8,874 nucleotides of DNA from Caldifarciminota bacterium (GCA_026986235.1 JALSOY010000202.1:1-8874), one strand, 5' to 3'; positions 1-6,133 are shown, numbered from the stretch's first letter. Numbers and translations are program-made. The notes: generated from the letters alone by a model not told the origin.

Positions 1-168
1 GATTAAAGTAAAAAAGGTAATCGTCACAATTGTTCTGTACCTGCAAATATCGACTCTGTAAAGGAGCATCAGGCTCCCCAGAAGGGCGAGGTACTCCCCT
101 ACCCTGTACCCTTTAAGGAAGAGGATGAGTCCACTGACCGTTAGAAATACCTGGAAAGCCCTTTTCAT
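1..168 (-). CDS. Probable membrane protein, N-terminal part (gene continues past the left edge)
   Basis: An open frame of 56 codons starts at an ATG at 168-166 and stays open to the left edge, so the 3' part of the gene is missing. I do not recognise the family. The visible protein is strongly hydrophobic, with basic residues between the hydrophobic stretches. One likely membrane segment covers about residues 4-18 and a second about 25-37, followed by the basic loop RVDICRYR, and a third begins near residue 46. This pattern suggests a polytopic inner-membrane protein beginning with the short cytoplasmic tail MKR. The only in-frame alternative start is a TTG at 174-172, since a TAA lies just upstream at 180-178. 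Unlike the other genes here, it has no recognisable Shine-Dalgarno. The gene is divergent from the flavoenzyme gene at 259. The membrane pattern is seen directly; that it is a real gene is an inference from the open frame and composition. Confidence 0.5.
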   Translation of the reverse strand, partial: MKRAFQVFLTVSGLILFLKGYRVGEYLALLGSLMLLYRVDICRYRTIVTITFFTLI

Positions 169-176
169 GGTCAAGT

Positions 177-182
177 ATTATA
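177..182 (-). promoter_or_regulatory. Possible -10 element for the left-edge membrane protein gene
   Basis: The minus strand reads TATAAT, a perfect -10 hexamer, ending 8 bases before the ATG at 168. No good -35 hexamer lies 16-18 bases upstream. If used, transcription would begin only about 2-3 bases before the ATG and give a nearly leaderless message, which would fit the absence of a Shine-Dalgarno. It could also be a chance match in AT-rich spacer DNA. Confidence 0.3.
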
Positions 183-200
183 CTGGAAACACCGGGACTT

Positions 201-229
201 TAGACAGTTTTTATCGCATGTGTTAGAAT
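201..229 (+). promoter_or_regulatory. Sigma-70-type promoter for the flavoenzyme gene
   Basis: A -35 hexamer TAGACA (201-206, five of six matches to TTGACA) is followed by exactly 17 bases and a -10 hexamer TAGAAT (224-229, five of six matches to TATAAT). The -10 is preceded by TGT, which gives an extended -10 (TGn) motif. Transcription would start near 236 and leave a leader of roughly 23 bases before the ATG at 259. The position, spacing and extended -10 make this convincing for a sequence-only call. I see no clear operator. Confidence 0.65.
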
Positions 230-258
230 AGATTGAAACAACTTGAGGAGGAAAGAAA

Positions 259-1605
259 ATGAGGTATCTAATAATAGGAGCTGATGCAGCGGGTCTCTCA
301 GCAGCTTCCCAGATAAGAAGAAGGGATAAAGAAGGGGAAATCATCGTACTTGAGATGGGTAAGTGGGTTTCCTATGGCCTCTGTGGCCTTCCATATTACC
401 TTTCTGGCGAAGTTAAAAACATCGAAGATCTGGTTTCCGTCCCCAAAGAGAAGTTTGAAAAGTCAAGAAATGTCCAGATAAAACTCTTCCATAAAGCTGT
501 AAAAATAGAGAGGAATCGAAAAATCGTTATTGCGGAAAAAACAGATACAGGTGAGAAAGTGGAGTTCCCCTACGACAAACTTATCATTACGACAGGCGCA
601 GAGCCTGTAAAACCACCCTCAATAAAGGGAATAGACCTTGAAGGTATATACACCCTTCATTCTCTCGACGAGGGAGTGCTTATAAGGAACGAACTTGAAA
701 GTGAGAAGGTAAAAAATGTGGTGCTCGTTGGCGCCGGTTATGTAAACCTTGAGGTGGCGGAGGCTGTACTGAAGTATGGTAAGAATGTTGTGGTGGTGGA
801 AATGCTACCGAGAATCATGAAAAACTTCGATATTGATGTCTCGGAAATGGTCAAGGACTACCTGGAAGATAAGGGGATAAAATTCGCCCTTTCCTCACCT
901 GTGGAGGAGTTTAAAGGGAATGGCAGGGTGAGGTCAGTGCTGGCCGGAGGAAAGGAATATCCGGCTGATCTCGTGATACTTTCCATTGGAGTAAAGCCAA
1001 GGAGTGATCTTGCCCGAGACGCAGGTATTGAACTGAATCCGGACGGTGGCATAAAGGTTGATTGCGAAATGAGGACATCAGATCCGGATATATTCGCAGC
1101 GGGTGACTGCGTTTCTATAAAAAACCTCATAACGGGTAAACCCATGTTTGTACCACTTGGAGACATTGCAAATAAAACCGGCGTCGTGGCCGGAGATGTG
1201 GCAGCAGGTGGAAACTTCAGGTTCCCGGGTACCATTGGAACCCAGTCGTCAAAACTTTTTGATATGGTTGTGGCAAAAACAGGGCTTTCTGAGGAAGAGG
1301 CAAAAAGTGAGGGCTTCAATGTCGGCAGTGTGCTCATAAAGGCAAACAATGCAGCGCATTACATGCCCGAACATAGGCCAATATGGATAAAACTCGTTTT
1401 CGAAAAACCGTCGGGAAGAATCCTCGGCTCCCAGTCAATCGGTTTTGAGAGAACTGAGAGAGTCAACGCCATTGCAGCAATGGCTATAACACAGGGACTG
1501 AGAATTCAGGACCTGCTTTTCGTTGACTTTGATTATACACCCAGACTCTCACCGGTATGGGAACCCATTCAGCAGGCCTGCAGGGTGGCTTTGAAACAGC
1601 TATAG
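259..1605 (+). CDS. CoA-disulfide reductase / NADH oxidase-type FAD flavoenzyme
   Basis: A 448-residue pyridine nucleotide-disulfide oxidoreductase of the single-cysteine class. It has an N-terminal FAD-binding fold (GADAAG, residues 7-12), the active-site motif SYGLCGLPYYLSG with Cys42, and an NAD-binding fold (GAGYVNLE, 158-165) whose second strand ends in Glu181, suggesting NADH preference. The second FAD motif is DIFAAGDC (277-284), and a C-terminal dimerisation domain runs from about 325 to 448. Cys42 is the position that forms a CoA-mixed disulfide in CoA-disulfide reductases or a sulfenate in NADH oxidases. Tyr368 (AHYMPE) and Tyr426 (DYTPRLS) lie where, by recollection of the family, CoA-disulfide reductases have catalytic tyrosines. 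There is no fused rhodanese domain. Substrate (CoA disulfide, persulfide/polysulfide or oxygen) cannot be settled from sequence. The last position of the NAD-fold GxGxxG is Asn163. AGGAGG at 246-251, 7 bases before the ATG, supports the start. It is transcribed alone, convergent with the fatty-acid operon. Confidence 0.88.
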   Translation: MRYLIIGADAAGLSAASQIRRRDKEGEIIVLEMGKWVSYGLCGLPYYLSGEVKNIEDLVSVPKEKFEKSRNVQIKLFHKAVKIERNRKIVIAEKTDTGEKVEFPYDKLIITTGAEPVKPPSIKGIDLEGIYTLHSLDEGVLIRNELESEKVKNVVLVGAGYVNLEVAEAVLKYGKNVVVVEMLPRIMKNFDIDVSEMVKDYLEDKGIKFALSSPVEEFKGNGRVRSVLAGGKEYPADLVILSIGVKPRSDLARDAGIELNPDGGIKVDCEMRTSDPDIFAAGDCVSIKNLITGKPMFVPLGDIANKTGVVAGDVAAGGNFRFPGTIGTQSSKLFDMVVAKTGLSEEEAKSEGFNVGSVLIKANNAAHYMPEHRPIWIKLVFEKPSGRILGSQSIGFERTERVNAIAAMAITQGLRIQDLLFVDFDYTPRLSPVWEPIQQACRVALKQL

Positions 1606-1614
1606 TGGTTATAG

Positions 1615-1653
1615 CAGGGAGGGGGCGGCGCCGAAGGCGCCGCCCCCTCCCTG
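1615..1653. terminator. 18-bp perfect GC-rich hairpin between convergent genes
   Basis: The arms 1615-1632 and 1636-1653 are perfectly complementary over 18 base pairs around the three-base loop GAA. The core is CGGCGCC-GAA-GGCGCCG. It begins 9 bases after the flavoenzyme stop codon and lies 28 bases beyond the acyl-CoA dehydrogenase stop on the other strand, a position suited to ending or protecting transcripts from both sides. Neither direction has a U-tract after the stem: the plus strand continues AAAAACAAAGG and the minus strand CTATAACCAC. It is therefore not a standard intrinsic terminator. A U-less terminator, a 3'-end stabiliser or a member of a dispersed palindromic repeat family are all possible. 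A hairpin with the same core occurs at 3665-3699. Confidence 0.7.
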
Positions 1654-1661
1654 AAAAACAA

Positions 1662-1668
1662 AGGAGGT
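1662..1668 (+). other. Orphan Shine-Dalgarno-like sequence after the hairpin
   Basis: AGGAGGT, within AAAGGAGGTTT, follows the 1615-1653 hairpin on the plus strand after an A-rich stretch. No ATG or GTG lies 5-12 bases downstream, and the TTG at 1669 is too close. It leads into the antisense of the acyl-CoA dehydrogenase 3' end, so it serves no visible gene. It may be a remnant of a gene once located here, or chance. Confidence 0.35.
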
Positions 1669-1681
1669 TTGCCCGGTAAAC

Positions 1682-2836
1682 TCAGAACCTGCCTTTCCTC
1701 TCAAGCGTCTTGTAAATTATGTACTTCTGTATCTCGTTCGTTCCCTCAAATATCCTGTTGATCCTCGAATCCCTGTACATCCTCTCTATGGGGAAGTCCT
1801 TTATGTACCCGTACCCACCGTGAATCTGGAGAGCCTTATCTATCACCCGATCTGACACTTCTGAAGCAAAATTCTTCACGATCGACGCTTCCCTGATAAT
1901 GTCCATATTCTGATCAGCCATCCAGGCAACCCTGTAGGTCATCGATTCAATGGCAAATACATCTATCGCCATCTCGGCAAGATAGTTCTGGATGGTCTGA
2001 AAACTGGATATTGGTTTACCGAATTGCTGTCTCTCCTGTGAGTACTTCAGCGCCATGTCGAGCGCCTCCTTTGCGGCTCCGAGACATCCACAGGCAAGCG
2101 TAAGTCTCCCATAATCCAGTGTTGTTAGGGCATTCTTAAACCCTATTCCAACCTGACCGAGTACATTCTCCTCAGGCACCCTCAGGTCCTCAAATATCAG
2201 TTCAGCGGTATTGGTTGCCCTTATGCCCATCTTATTCTCAATTTTACCCACACTGAAACCATTCCAGTCTGTTTCAACGATAAAGGCGGTAATCCCTCCC
2301 CTGGGTCCGAGACTCTTATCCGTCACAGCATAGACTATAACGATGTCTGCAATTCCACCGTTGGTAATAAATATCTTTCTGCCGTTTATCACCCACTCGT
2401 TCCCGTCTTTTACAGCTGATGTCTGGATCGAGCCCGCATCAGATCCGGCATTTGGTTCTGTTAAAGCGTAGGCTCCTATAAGTTTACCCTCTGCAATACC
2501 GGTGAGGTATTTCTTCTTCTGCTCTTCAGTCCCGTCCAGCAACAGGGCACCGCCTGCAAGTCCTTCACTTGCACCTATAAGAACAGATGTTGAAGCATGT
2601 ACTCTGGATATTTCTTCCTGCATAATGCAGTAGCCGAGCTTCCCCATCCCGGTGCCACCGTACTCCTCGGGAAACATGATGCCGAAGAAACCGAGTTCGG
2701 CCATCTGGTCAATCAGATCCTTTGGAATTTCCTCCTTTTCCTCCATTTCTTCAACACGGGGTGCGATCTCGTTTCGGGCAAAGTCCCGTACCATGTCACG
2801 CAAAAGATTTAATTCTTCTGGTAAGGTAAAATCCAT
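1682..2836 (-). CDS. Acyl-CoA dehydrogenase (short/medium-chain type)
   Basis: A 384-residue FAD-dependent acyl-CoA dehydrogenase, the usual length for the family. It oxidises acyl-CoA to trans-2-enoyl-CoA in the first step of the beta-oxidation cycle. The N-terminal helical domain is followed by signature 1, ALTEPNAGSD (124-133), in the middle beta domain, and by a C-terminal helical domain with RQQFGKPISSFQ (269-280), QIHGGYGY (337-344) and the catalytic loop IFEGTNEIQ, whose Glu364 is the expected base. Residues 241-244 read DYGR, with Gly where isovaleryl-CoA dehydrogenases carry their displaced Glu, so the base sits in the usual short/medium-chain position. AGGAGG (2844-2849) lies 7 bases before the ATG and overlaps the hydratase stop codon, 11 bases upstream, so translation is probably coupled. 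It is last in the operon. It needs an electron-transfer flavoprotein or equivalent, and none is encoded in the window. Exact chain-length preference is not readable. Confidence 0.93.
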   Translation of the reverse strand: MDFTLPEELNLLRDMVRDFARNEIAPRVEEMEEKEEIPKDLIDQMAELGFFGIMFPEEYGGTGMGKLGYCIMQEEISRVHASTSVLIGASEGLAGGALLLDGTEEQKKKYLTGIAEGKLIGAYALTEPNAGSDAGSIQTSAVKDGNEWVINGRKIFITNGGIADIVIVYAVTDKSLGPRGGITAFIVETDWNGFSVGKIENKMGIRATNTAELIFEDLRVPEENVLGQVGIGFKNALTTLDYGRLTLACGCLGAAKEALDMALKYSQERQQFGKPISSFQTIQNYLAEMAIDVFAIESMTYRVAWMADQNMDIIREASIVKNFASEVSDRVIDKALQIHGGYGYIKDFPIERMYRDSRINRIFEGTNEIQKYIIYKTLERKGRF

Positions 2837-2847
2837 AACTTCTCCTC

Positions 2848-3636
2848 CTACCTGTCTTTAAACTGTGGCTGTCTCTTTTCTTTGAATGCCCTGAGACCCT
2901 CTTTCATGTCCTCGGTTTCACAGAGTTCACCAAAGAGCTTTGCCTCAAAGTCGAGAGCCTCTTCGAGGGGCATCTCATAGCCTTCCAGAATTGCCTTCAG
3001 TGAATGTCTTACTGCAATCTGGCCCTTTCTTGCGATCCTTCTTGCAAGATCTTTAGCCGCCTTCAGGACATCACTCTGGGGTACGACCTTATTAACGAGG
3101 CCTATCCTGTAAGCCTCCTGAGCGGTTATGTTGTCACCAGTGAGTATCATCTCAATTGCCTTGGCTTTGCCGACGATCCTTGAGAGTCTCTGGGTCCCAC
3201 CAAAACCGGGCATGATTCCAAGGTTTATCTCTGGCTGGCCGAGTTTTGCGCGGTCACCGGCAATTCTCATGTGACATGCCATTGCAAGCTCGAGTCCTCC
3301 ACCGAGGCAATGTGAGTGTATGGCGGCAATCGTGGGTTTACCTAATTTCTCAAGCTTTGTGATTATATCCTGTCCCATTCTTGCCAGTTTGTAACCGGTT
3401 TCCTTATCAGAGATCTGCATGATTTCGTTAATGTCAGCACCTGCGATAAAGGCGAAGCTTCCGGCGCCGGCGATGATCACGACCTTAACTTTGGGATCGT
3501 CTTTTATCTCGTCCAGGGTCTCTGAAAGTTCTTTCAGGACCGCGGACGAAAGGGCGTTAACAGGGGGGTGATCAATGGTGAGGACGGCGACGCCGTCGTC
3601 ATCAACATTGAGTTTGATGTATTGTTTTTCAGCCAT
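2848..3636 (-). CDS. Enoyl-CoA hydratase (crotonase family)
   Basis: A 262-residue crotonase-fold enzyme that adds water to trans-2-enoyl-CoA to give 3-hydroxyacyl-CoA. The first oxyanion-hole segment is FIAGADI (63-69) and the second GGGLELAMAC (112-121). The two catalytic glutamates, Glu116 (GGGLE) and Glu136 (GQPEI), are both present and 20 residues apart, as in rat mitochondrial hydratase (144/164), so this should be a true hydratase rather than a divergent crotonase. The frame can be extended upstream to 3705, but that would translate a hairpin into an Arg/Lys-rich tail. The ATG at 3636 has AGGAGG 6 bases before it and yields the family-typical length and N-terminus. It follows the 3-hydroxyacyl-CoA dehydrogenase gene after a 65-base gap containing a hairpin and precedes the acyl-CoA dehydrogenase by 11 bases. 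Confidence 0.93.
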   Translation of the reverse strand: MAEKQYIKLNVDDDGVAVLTIDHPPVNALSSAVLKELSETLDEIKDDPKVKVVIIAGAGSFAFIAGADINEIMQISDKETGYKLARMGQDIITKLEKLGKPTIAAIHSHCLGGGLELAMACHMRIAGDRAKLGQPEINLGIMPGFGGTQRLSRIVGKAKAIEMILTGDNITAQEAYRIGLVNKVVPQSDVLKAAKDLARRIARKGQIAVRHSLKAILEGYEMPLEEALDFEAKLFGELCETEDMKEGLRAFKEKRQPQFKDR

Positions 3637-3642
3637 TTTAGA

Positions 3643-3648
3643 CCTCCT
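3643..3648 (-). promoter_or_regulatory. Ribosome binding site that fixes the enoyl-CoA hydratase start
   Basis: The minus strand reads AGGAGG followed by TCTAAA and the ATG at 3636, an ideal 6-base spacing. It lies within the extended open frame that reaches 3705, and so shows that the longer N-terminus is not the translated form. Confidence 0.85.
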
Positions 3649-3664
3649 ATTTTTAATTTTTTGT

Positions 3665-3699
3665 GTGAAGCGGCGGCGCCAGAGGCGCCGCCGCTTCAC
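3665..3699 (-). other. 16-bp perfect GC-rich hairpin inside the operon
   Basis: The arms 3665-3680 and 3684-3699 pair perfectly over 16 base pairs around a three-base loop (AGA on the plus strand). The hairpin begins 2 bases after the 3-hydroxyacyl-CoA dehydrogenase stop codon, and the hydratase Shine-Dalgarno lies 16 bases beyond its other end. Read in the direction of transcription it is followed by ACAAAAAATTAAAAA rather than a U-tract, so complete termination is unlikely. It may protect the upstream mRNA from 3' exonucleases, act as a processing site, or partly terminate and so lower hydratase and acyl-CoA dehydrogenase expression. Its core CGGCGCC-NNN-GGCGCCG matches the hairpin at 1615-1653. 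Confidence 0.75.
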
Positions 3700-3701
3700 C
3701 T

Positions 3702-4922
3702 TCACGCATAATCAAAAAATCCCTTCTTCGTCTTCTCTCCAAGCCAGCCCGCAGCCACCATCTTCTTTAAGTGATATGCAGGCCAGAACCTCGGACCAAG
3801 CTCCTCTGTAAATCTCTTGAGACCTTCGAGCACCACATCTATCCCTATCCTGTCAGCATAGTGGAGGGGTCCACCTCCCTTATCCTGCGGAAAGCCCAGG
3901 CCCGCAAGTGTTCCCATATCAATGTCAGCCGCCGTGGCTACATTCTCCTGAAAGGCAAGTACAGCCTCGTTTATCATGGCATACATCAGTCTGTCCATGG
4001 AGAATTTTGTGCCCCTGACACCGGTCTCCTTCTGAACCTCCTCGATGATCTTTTCAATCGGCTCGTACTCCTTACTCTGATCATAGACATAGAATCCGGC
4101 ACCTGACTTCTGGCCGAACCTTTTTCTTTCAACCATCTTCTGAAGTATGAGAGCTGGCTTCATCCTCTCTCCATAACCGTCGTAAAGTATCTCAGCCACT
4201 TCGTAAGCAACATCAATGCCGAGCATATCAATGAGTGTGAAGGGTCCCATGGGCCAGCCAAACTCAACCGCTGCCTTATCAATCTCTTCCATCGTTGCAG
4301 CACCCTCCTGAAGTGCAAAGGCGGCCTCGTTCATGTAGGCCATAAGAACTCTGTTGACCAGAAATCCTGGACATTCCCGAACGATAATCGGGATTTTTCT
4401 CAATGTCTCAGAAAAAGTCACCACATCATCTGTCGTTTCATCGGATGTGGCAAGTCCCGGGATTACTTCAACAAGCTTCATAACATGTGCCGGGTTGAAA
4501 AAGTGCATACCAATAACCTTTTCAGGCCTTTTCGTAGCACTCGCAATGGCAGTTATCGAAAGAGCTGATGTATTGGAGGCAAGGATCGCACTCGGCTGAA
4601 CATGTTCGTCAAGCTCGGCAAAGATTTTTTTCTTCAGCTCCAGGTTCTCGTAAACAGCCTCAATTACTATGTCGGCATCTTCAAGATCTTCATAGCTGGA
4701 TGTAACTTCCACAAGCTCCATCTTCTTCTCCATCTCTTCAGCTGTCATCTTTCCCTTATCCACCCGCCTCTGATATATGGCCTTTACCCTTTCATATGCC
4801 TTCCGGGCAAGCTCATCATTGACCTCTTTGATAACCACAGGAACCCCTGAATATGAGATCACCTGGGCTATACCTGAGCCCATGGCTCCTCCACCTACTA
4901 CTGCAGCCTTGTAAATGTACAT
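3702..4922 (-). CDS. 3-hydroxyacyl-CoA dehydrogenase (stand-alone, two C-terminal domains)
   Basis: A 406-residue NAD-dependent L-3-hydroxyacyl-CoA dehydrogenase that makes 3-ketoacyl-CoA in the third step of beta-oxidation. The N-terminal Rossmann domain carries GGGAMGSG (10-17). SNTSALSI (116-123) and GMHFFNP (138-144) follow, with His140 and Glu152 as the expected catalytic pair and Asn190 (VNRVL) as the conserved substrate-site Asn. A first C-terminal helical domain spans about 184-280 and ends with SGAGFYVY. A second covers about 308-406 and ends with TKKGFFDYA. The duplicated C-terminal domain resembles the dehydrogenase half of FadB/FadJ multifunctional proteins and makes it longer than the roughly 280-residue Hbd/PaaH type. 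Here the hydratase half is encoded separately by the next gene. AGGAGG (4931-4936) is 8 bases before the ATG, and the thiolase-like gene ends 18 bases upstream. Confidence 0.93.
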   Translation of the reverse strand: MYIYKAAVVGGGAMGSGIAQVISYSGVPVVIKEVNDELARKAYERVKAIYQRRVDKGKMTAEEMEKKMELVEVTSSYEDLEDADIVIEAVYENLELKKKIFAELDEHVQPSAILASNTSALSITAIASATKRPEKVIGMHFFNPAHVMKLVEVIPGLATSDETTDDVVTFSETLRKIPIIVRECPGFLVNRVLMAYMNEAAFALQEGAATMEEIDKAAVEFGWPMGPFTLIDMLGIDVAYEVAEILYDGYGERMKPALILQKMVERKRFGQKSGAGFYVYDQSKEYEPIEKIIEEVQKETGVRGTKFSMDRLMYAMINEAVLAFQENVATAADIDMGTLAGLGFPQDKGGGPLHYADRIGIDVVLEGLKRFTEELGPRFWPAYHLKKMVAAGWLGEKTKKGFFDYA

Positions 4923-4940
4923 AACTCTATCCTCCTTTTT

Positions 4941-6131
4941 TCAATCTCTCGATATAACAACAGAAATTGCCTGACCCCCGAGGGAAGAGAGGGAGACCAT
5001 TCCAAGTCTTTTGTCCAGAGTTTTTAAAATATGGACAAGCTTTACCACCATTATAGCTCCCTGGGCACCAATCGGATGCCCAAGGGCAAGGGCACCACCC
5101 CATACATTCACCTTTTCTTCAGGGATAGAAAATTCTTTTATAGTAGCGACCGTTGTGCCTGCGAAGGTCTCGTCGATTTCAAATATATCTATGTCATCAA
5201 TTTTGAGGCCTGTCCTGTCAAGCACCTTTCTGATTGATTCAAAGAGTGCTTCCACCGGATCATCAGGATGGACACTGGATATGGCATAGCCTACCAGATA
5301 TGCCTCAGGTTCAATCCTTATCTCCTTTATTTTTTCCTCTTTTGCCACGAAAAAACTGGCCGCACCGTCAGCGTAGTGATATGTATTGACCTCAGTAAGG
5401 TCCAGGCCATCAATTATGGGTTGTGCGGATGCCGCCTTTTTGGGAGACATCACGGGATTTATACCCTCATCTTCTGAAACGATTTCAGGGACAACCTCTC
5501 TGCCTGCCGCCTTCTTTTTTACTGTAACAGGAACAATCTGTTCTTTAAACTTTTGCTCTCTCTGTGCACGGAAGGCCTTTTTATGACTCAGGGCAGCGAA
5601 ACGGTCCATCTCCTCACGGGTAACACCGTACTTACTCTTAAGTACATTGCCAACAAGCTCACAGTACCATTTATTCCTGTTGGCATCCACCCTGAGTTCG
5701 GCGAGCATATCGTTGACTTCACCGTGGTTAAACCTGAATCCCCATCTTGCGCCTCGAACGATGTAGGGGGCAGTTGAGGCGCTTTCGGTTCCACCTACGA
5801 GATAGAGGTCTCCTTCTCCTGTTAACATCGCCTGAAGGGCACCTGTCAGGGCGAAGAGTGACGAAACATCATTTGCCATAACTGTGTAAGCCGGAATTTC
5901 ATTGGGGAATCCTGCGAGTAGAATGGAAACTCTCGTGATGTTTGCACAGTCAGAGGGCTGAACCGCGTTTCCGCCTACACAATCATAAATGTGTTTGTAT
6001 TCTTTGAGACCTGACCTTTCGTACGAGGCCTTTATTGCATCTTTAAAGAGGAACTGGGCTCTAACATCTCTGAAGGCTCCACCAAAGGAGCCGATCGGCG
6101 TCCTTGCAGTACCAAAGATTGCGAATTTCAT
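4941..6131 (-). CDS. Thiolase-like protein lacking both catalytic cysteines (probable pseudoenzyme or altered chemistry)
   Basis: A 396-residue, full-length thiolase-fold protein, clearly paralogous to the canonical thiolase encoded just upstream. Where that thiolase has YTVQRNCSSG, this one has YTVMANDVSS, putting Asp88 in place of the nucleophilic Cys (codon GAT, 5870-5868). The NEAF loop is DETF (Asp320), the GHPIGAQG loop keeps His352, and the C-terminal CxGGG loop reads SSLGG with Ser382 in place of the second Cys. The MGxGP acyl-pocket motif is gone (HPDDP), GTVTPGN is replaced, and about 9 residues are inserted near residues 203-215. It is therefore unlikely to perform standard thiolysis. 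It is not a decayed gene: there is no frameshift or stop, scaffold motifs such as NVWGGALALGHP are kept, and it has its own Shine-Dalgarno. The ATG is chosen over a TTG at 6137 because of SD spacing. A heteromeric partner of the thiolase, a CoA-ester-binding protein or an enzyme with another reaction are all possible. Confidence 0.85.
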   Translation of the reverse strand: MKFAIFGTARTPIGSFGGAFRDVRAQFLFKDAIKASYERSGLKEYKHIYDCVGGNAVQPSDCANITRVSILLAGFPNEIPAYTVMANDVSSLFALTGALQAMLTGEGDLYLVGGTESASTAPYIVRGARWGFRFNHGEVNDMLAELRVDANRNKWYCELVGNVLKSKYGVTREEMDRFAALSHKKAFRAQREQKFKEQIVPVTVKKKAAGREVVPEIVSEDEGINPVMSPKKAASAQPIIDGLDLTEVNTYHYADGAASFFVAKEEKIKEIRIEPEAYLVGYAISSVHPDDPVEALFESIRKVLDRTGLKIDDIDIFEIDETFAGTTVATIKEFSIPEEKVNVWGGALALGHPIGAQGAIMVVKLVHILKTLDKRLGMVSLSSLGGQAISVVISRD

Positions 6132-6133
6132 AG

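Noticed and set aside
858..1349. A 163-codon open frame antisense to the flavoenzyme gene.
   Set aside because: It lies wholly inside a well-supported gene, has Ser/Pro-rich shadow-frame composition and no recognisable domain or SD.
1615..1653. Classical intrinsic (rho-independent) terminator.
   Set aside because: The stem is very strong, but neither strand has a run of T after it. It is listed as a U-less hairpin of uncertain mechanism.
3583..3597. Palindrome GACGGCG-A-CGCCGTC near the start of the hydratase gene.
   Set aside because: It lies within codons for an Asp-rich stretch, has a one-base centre and no partner copy, so chance in coding sequence is the simpler explanation.
3637..3705. 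Extended N-terminus of the enoyl-CoA hydratase (23 extra Arg/Lys-rich residues).
   Set aside because: It would translate the hairpin and the hydratase's own Shine-Dalgarno. The ATG at 3636 has ideal SD spacing and gives the usual family length.
4941..6131. A decaying pseudogene explanation for the thiolase-like gene.
   Set aside because: There is no frameshift or internal stop, the length is normal, the SD is intact, and fold motifs are kept while the changes cluster in active-site loops.
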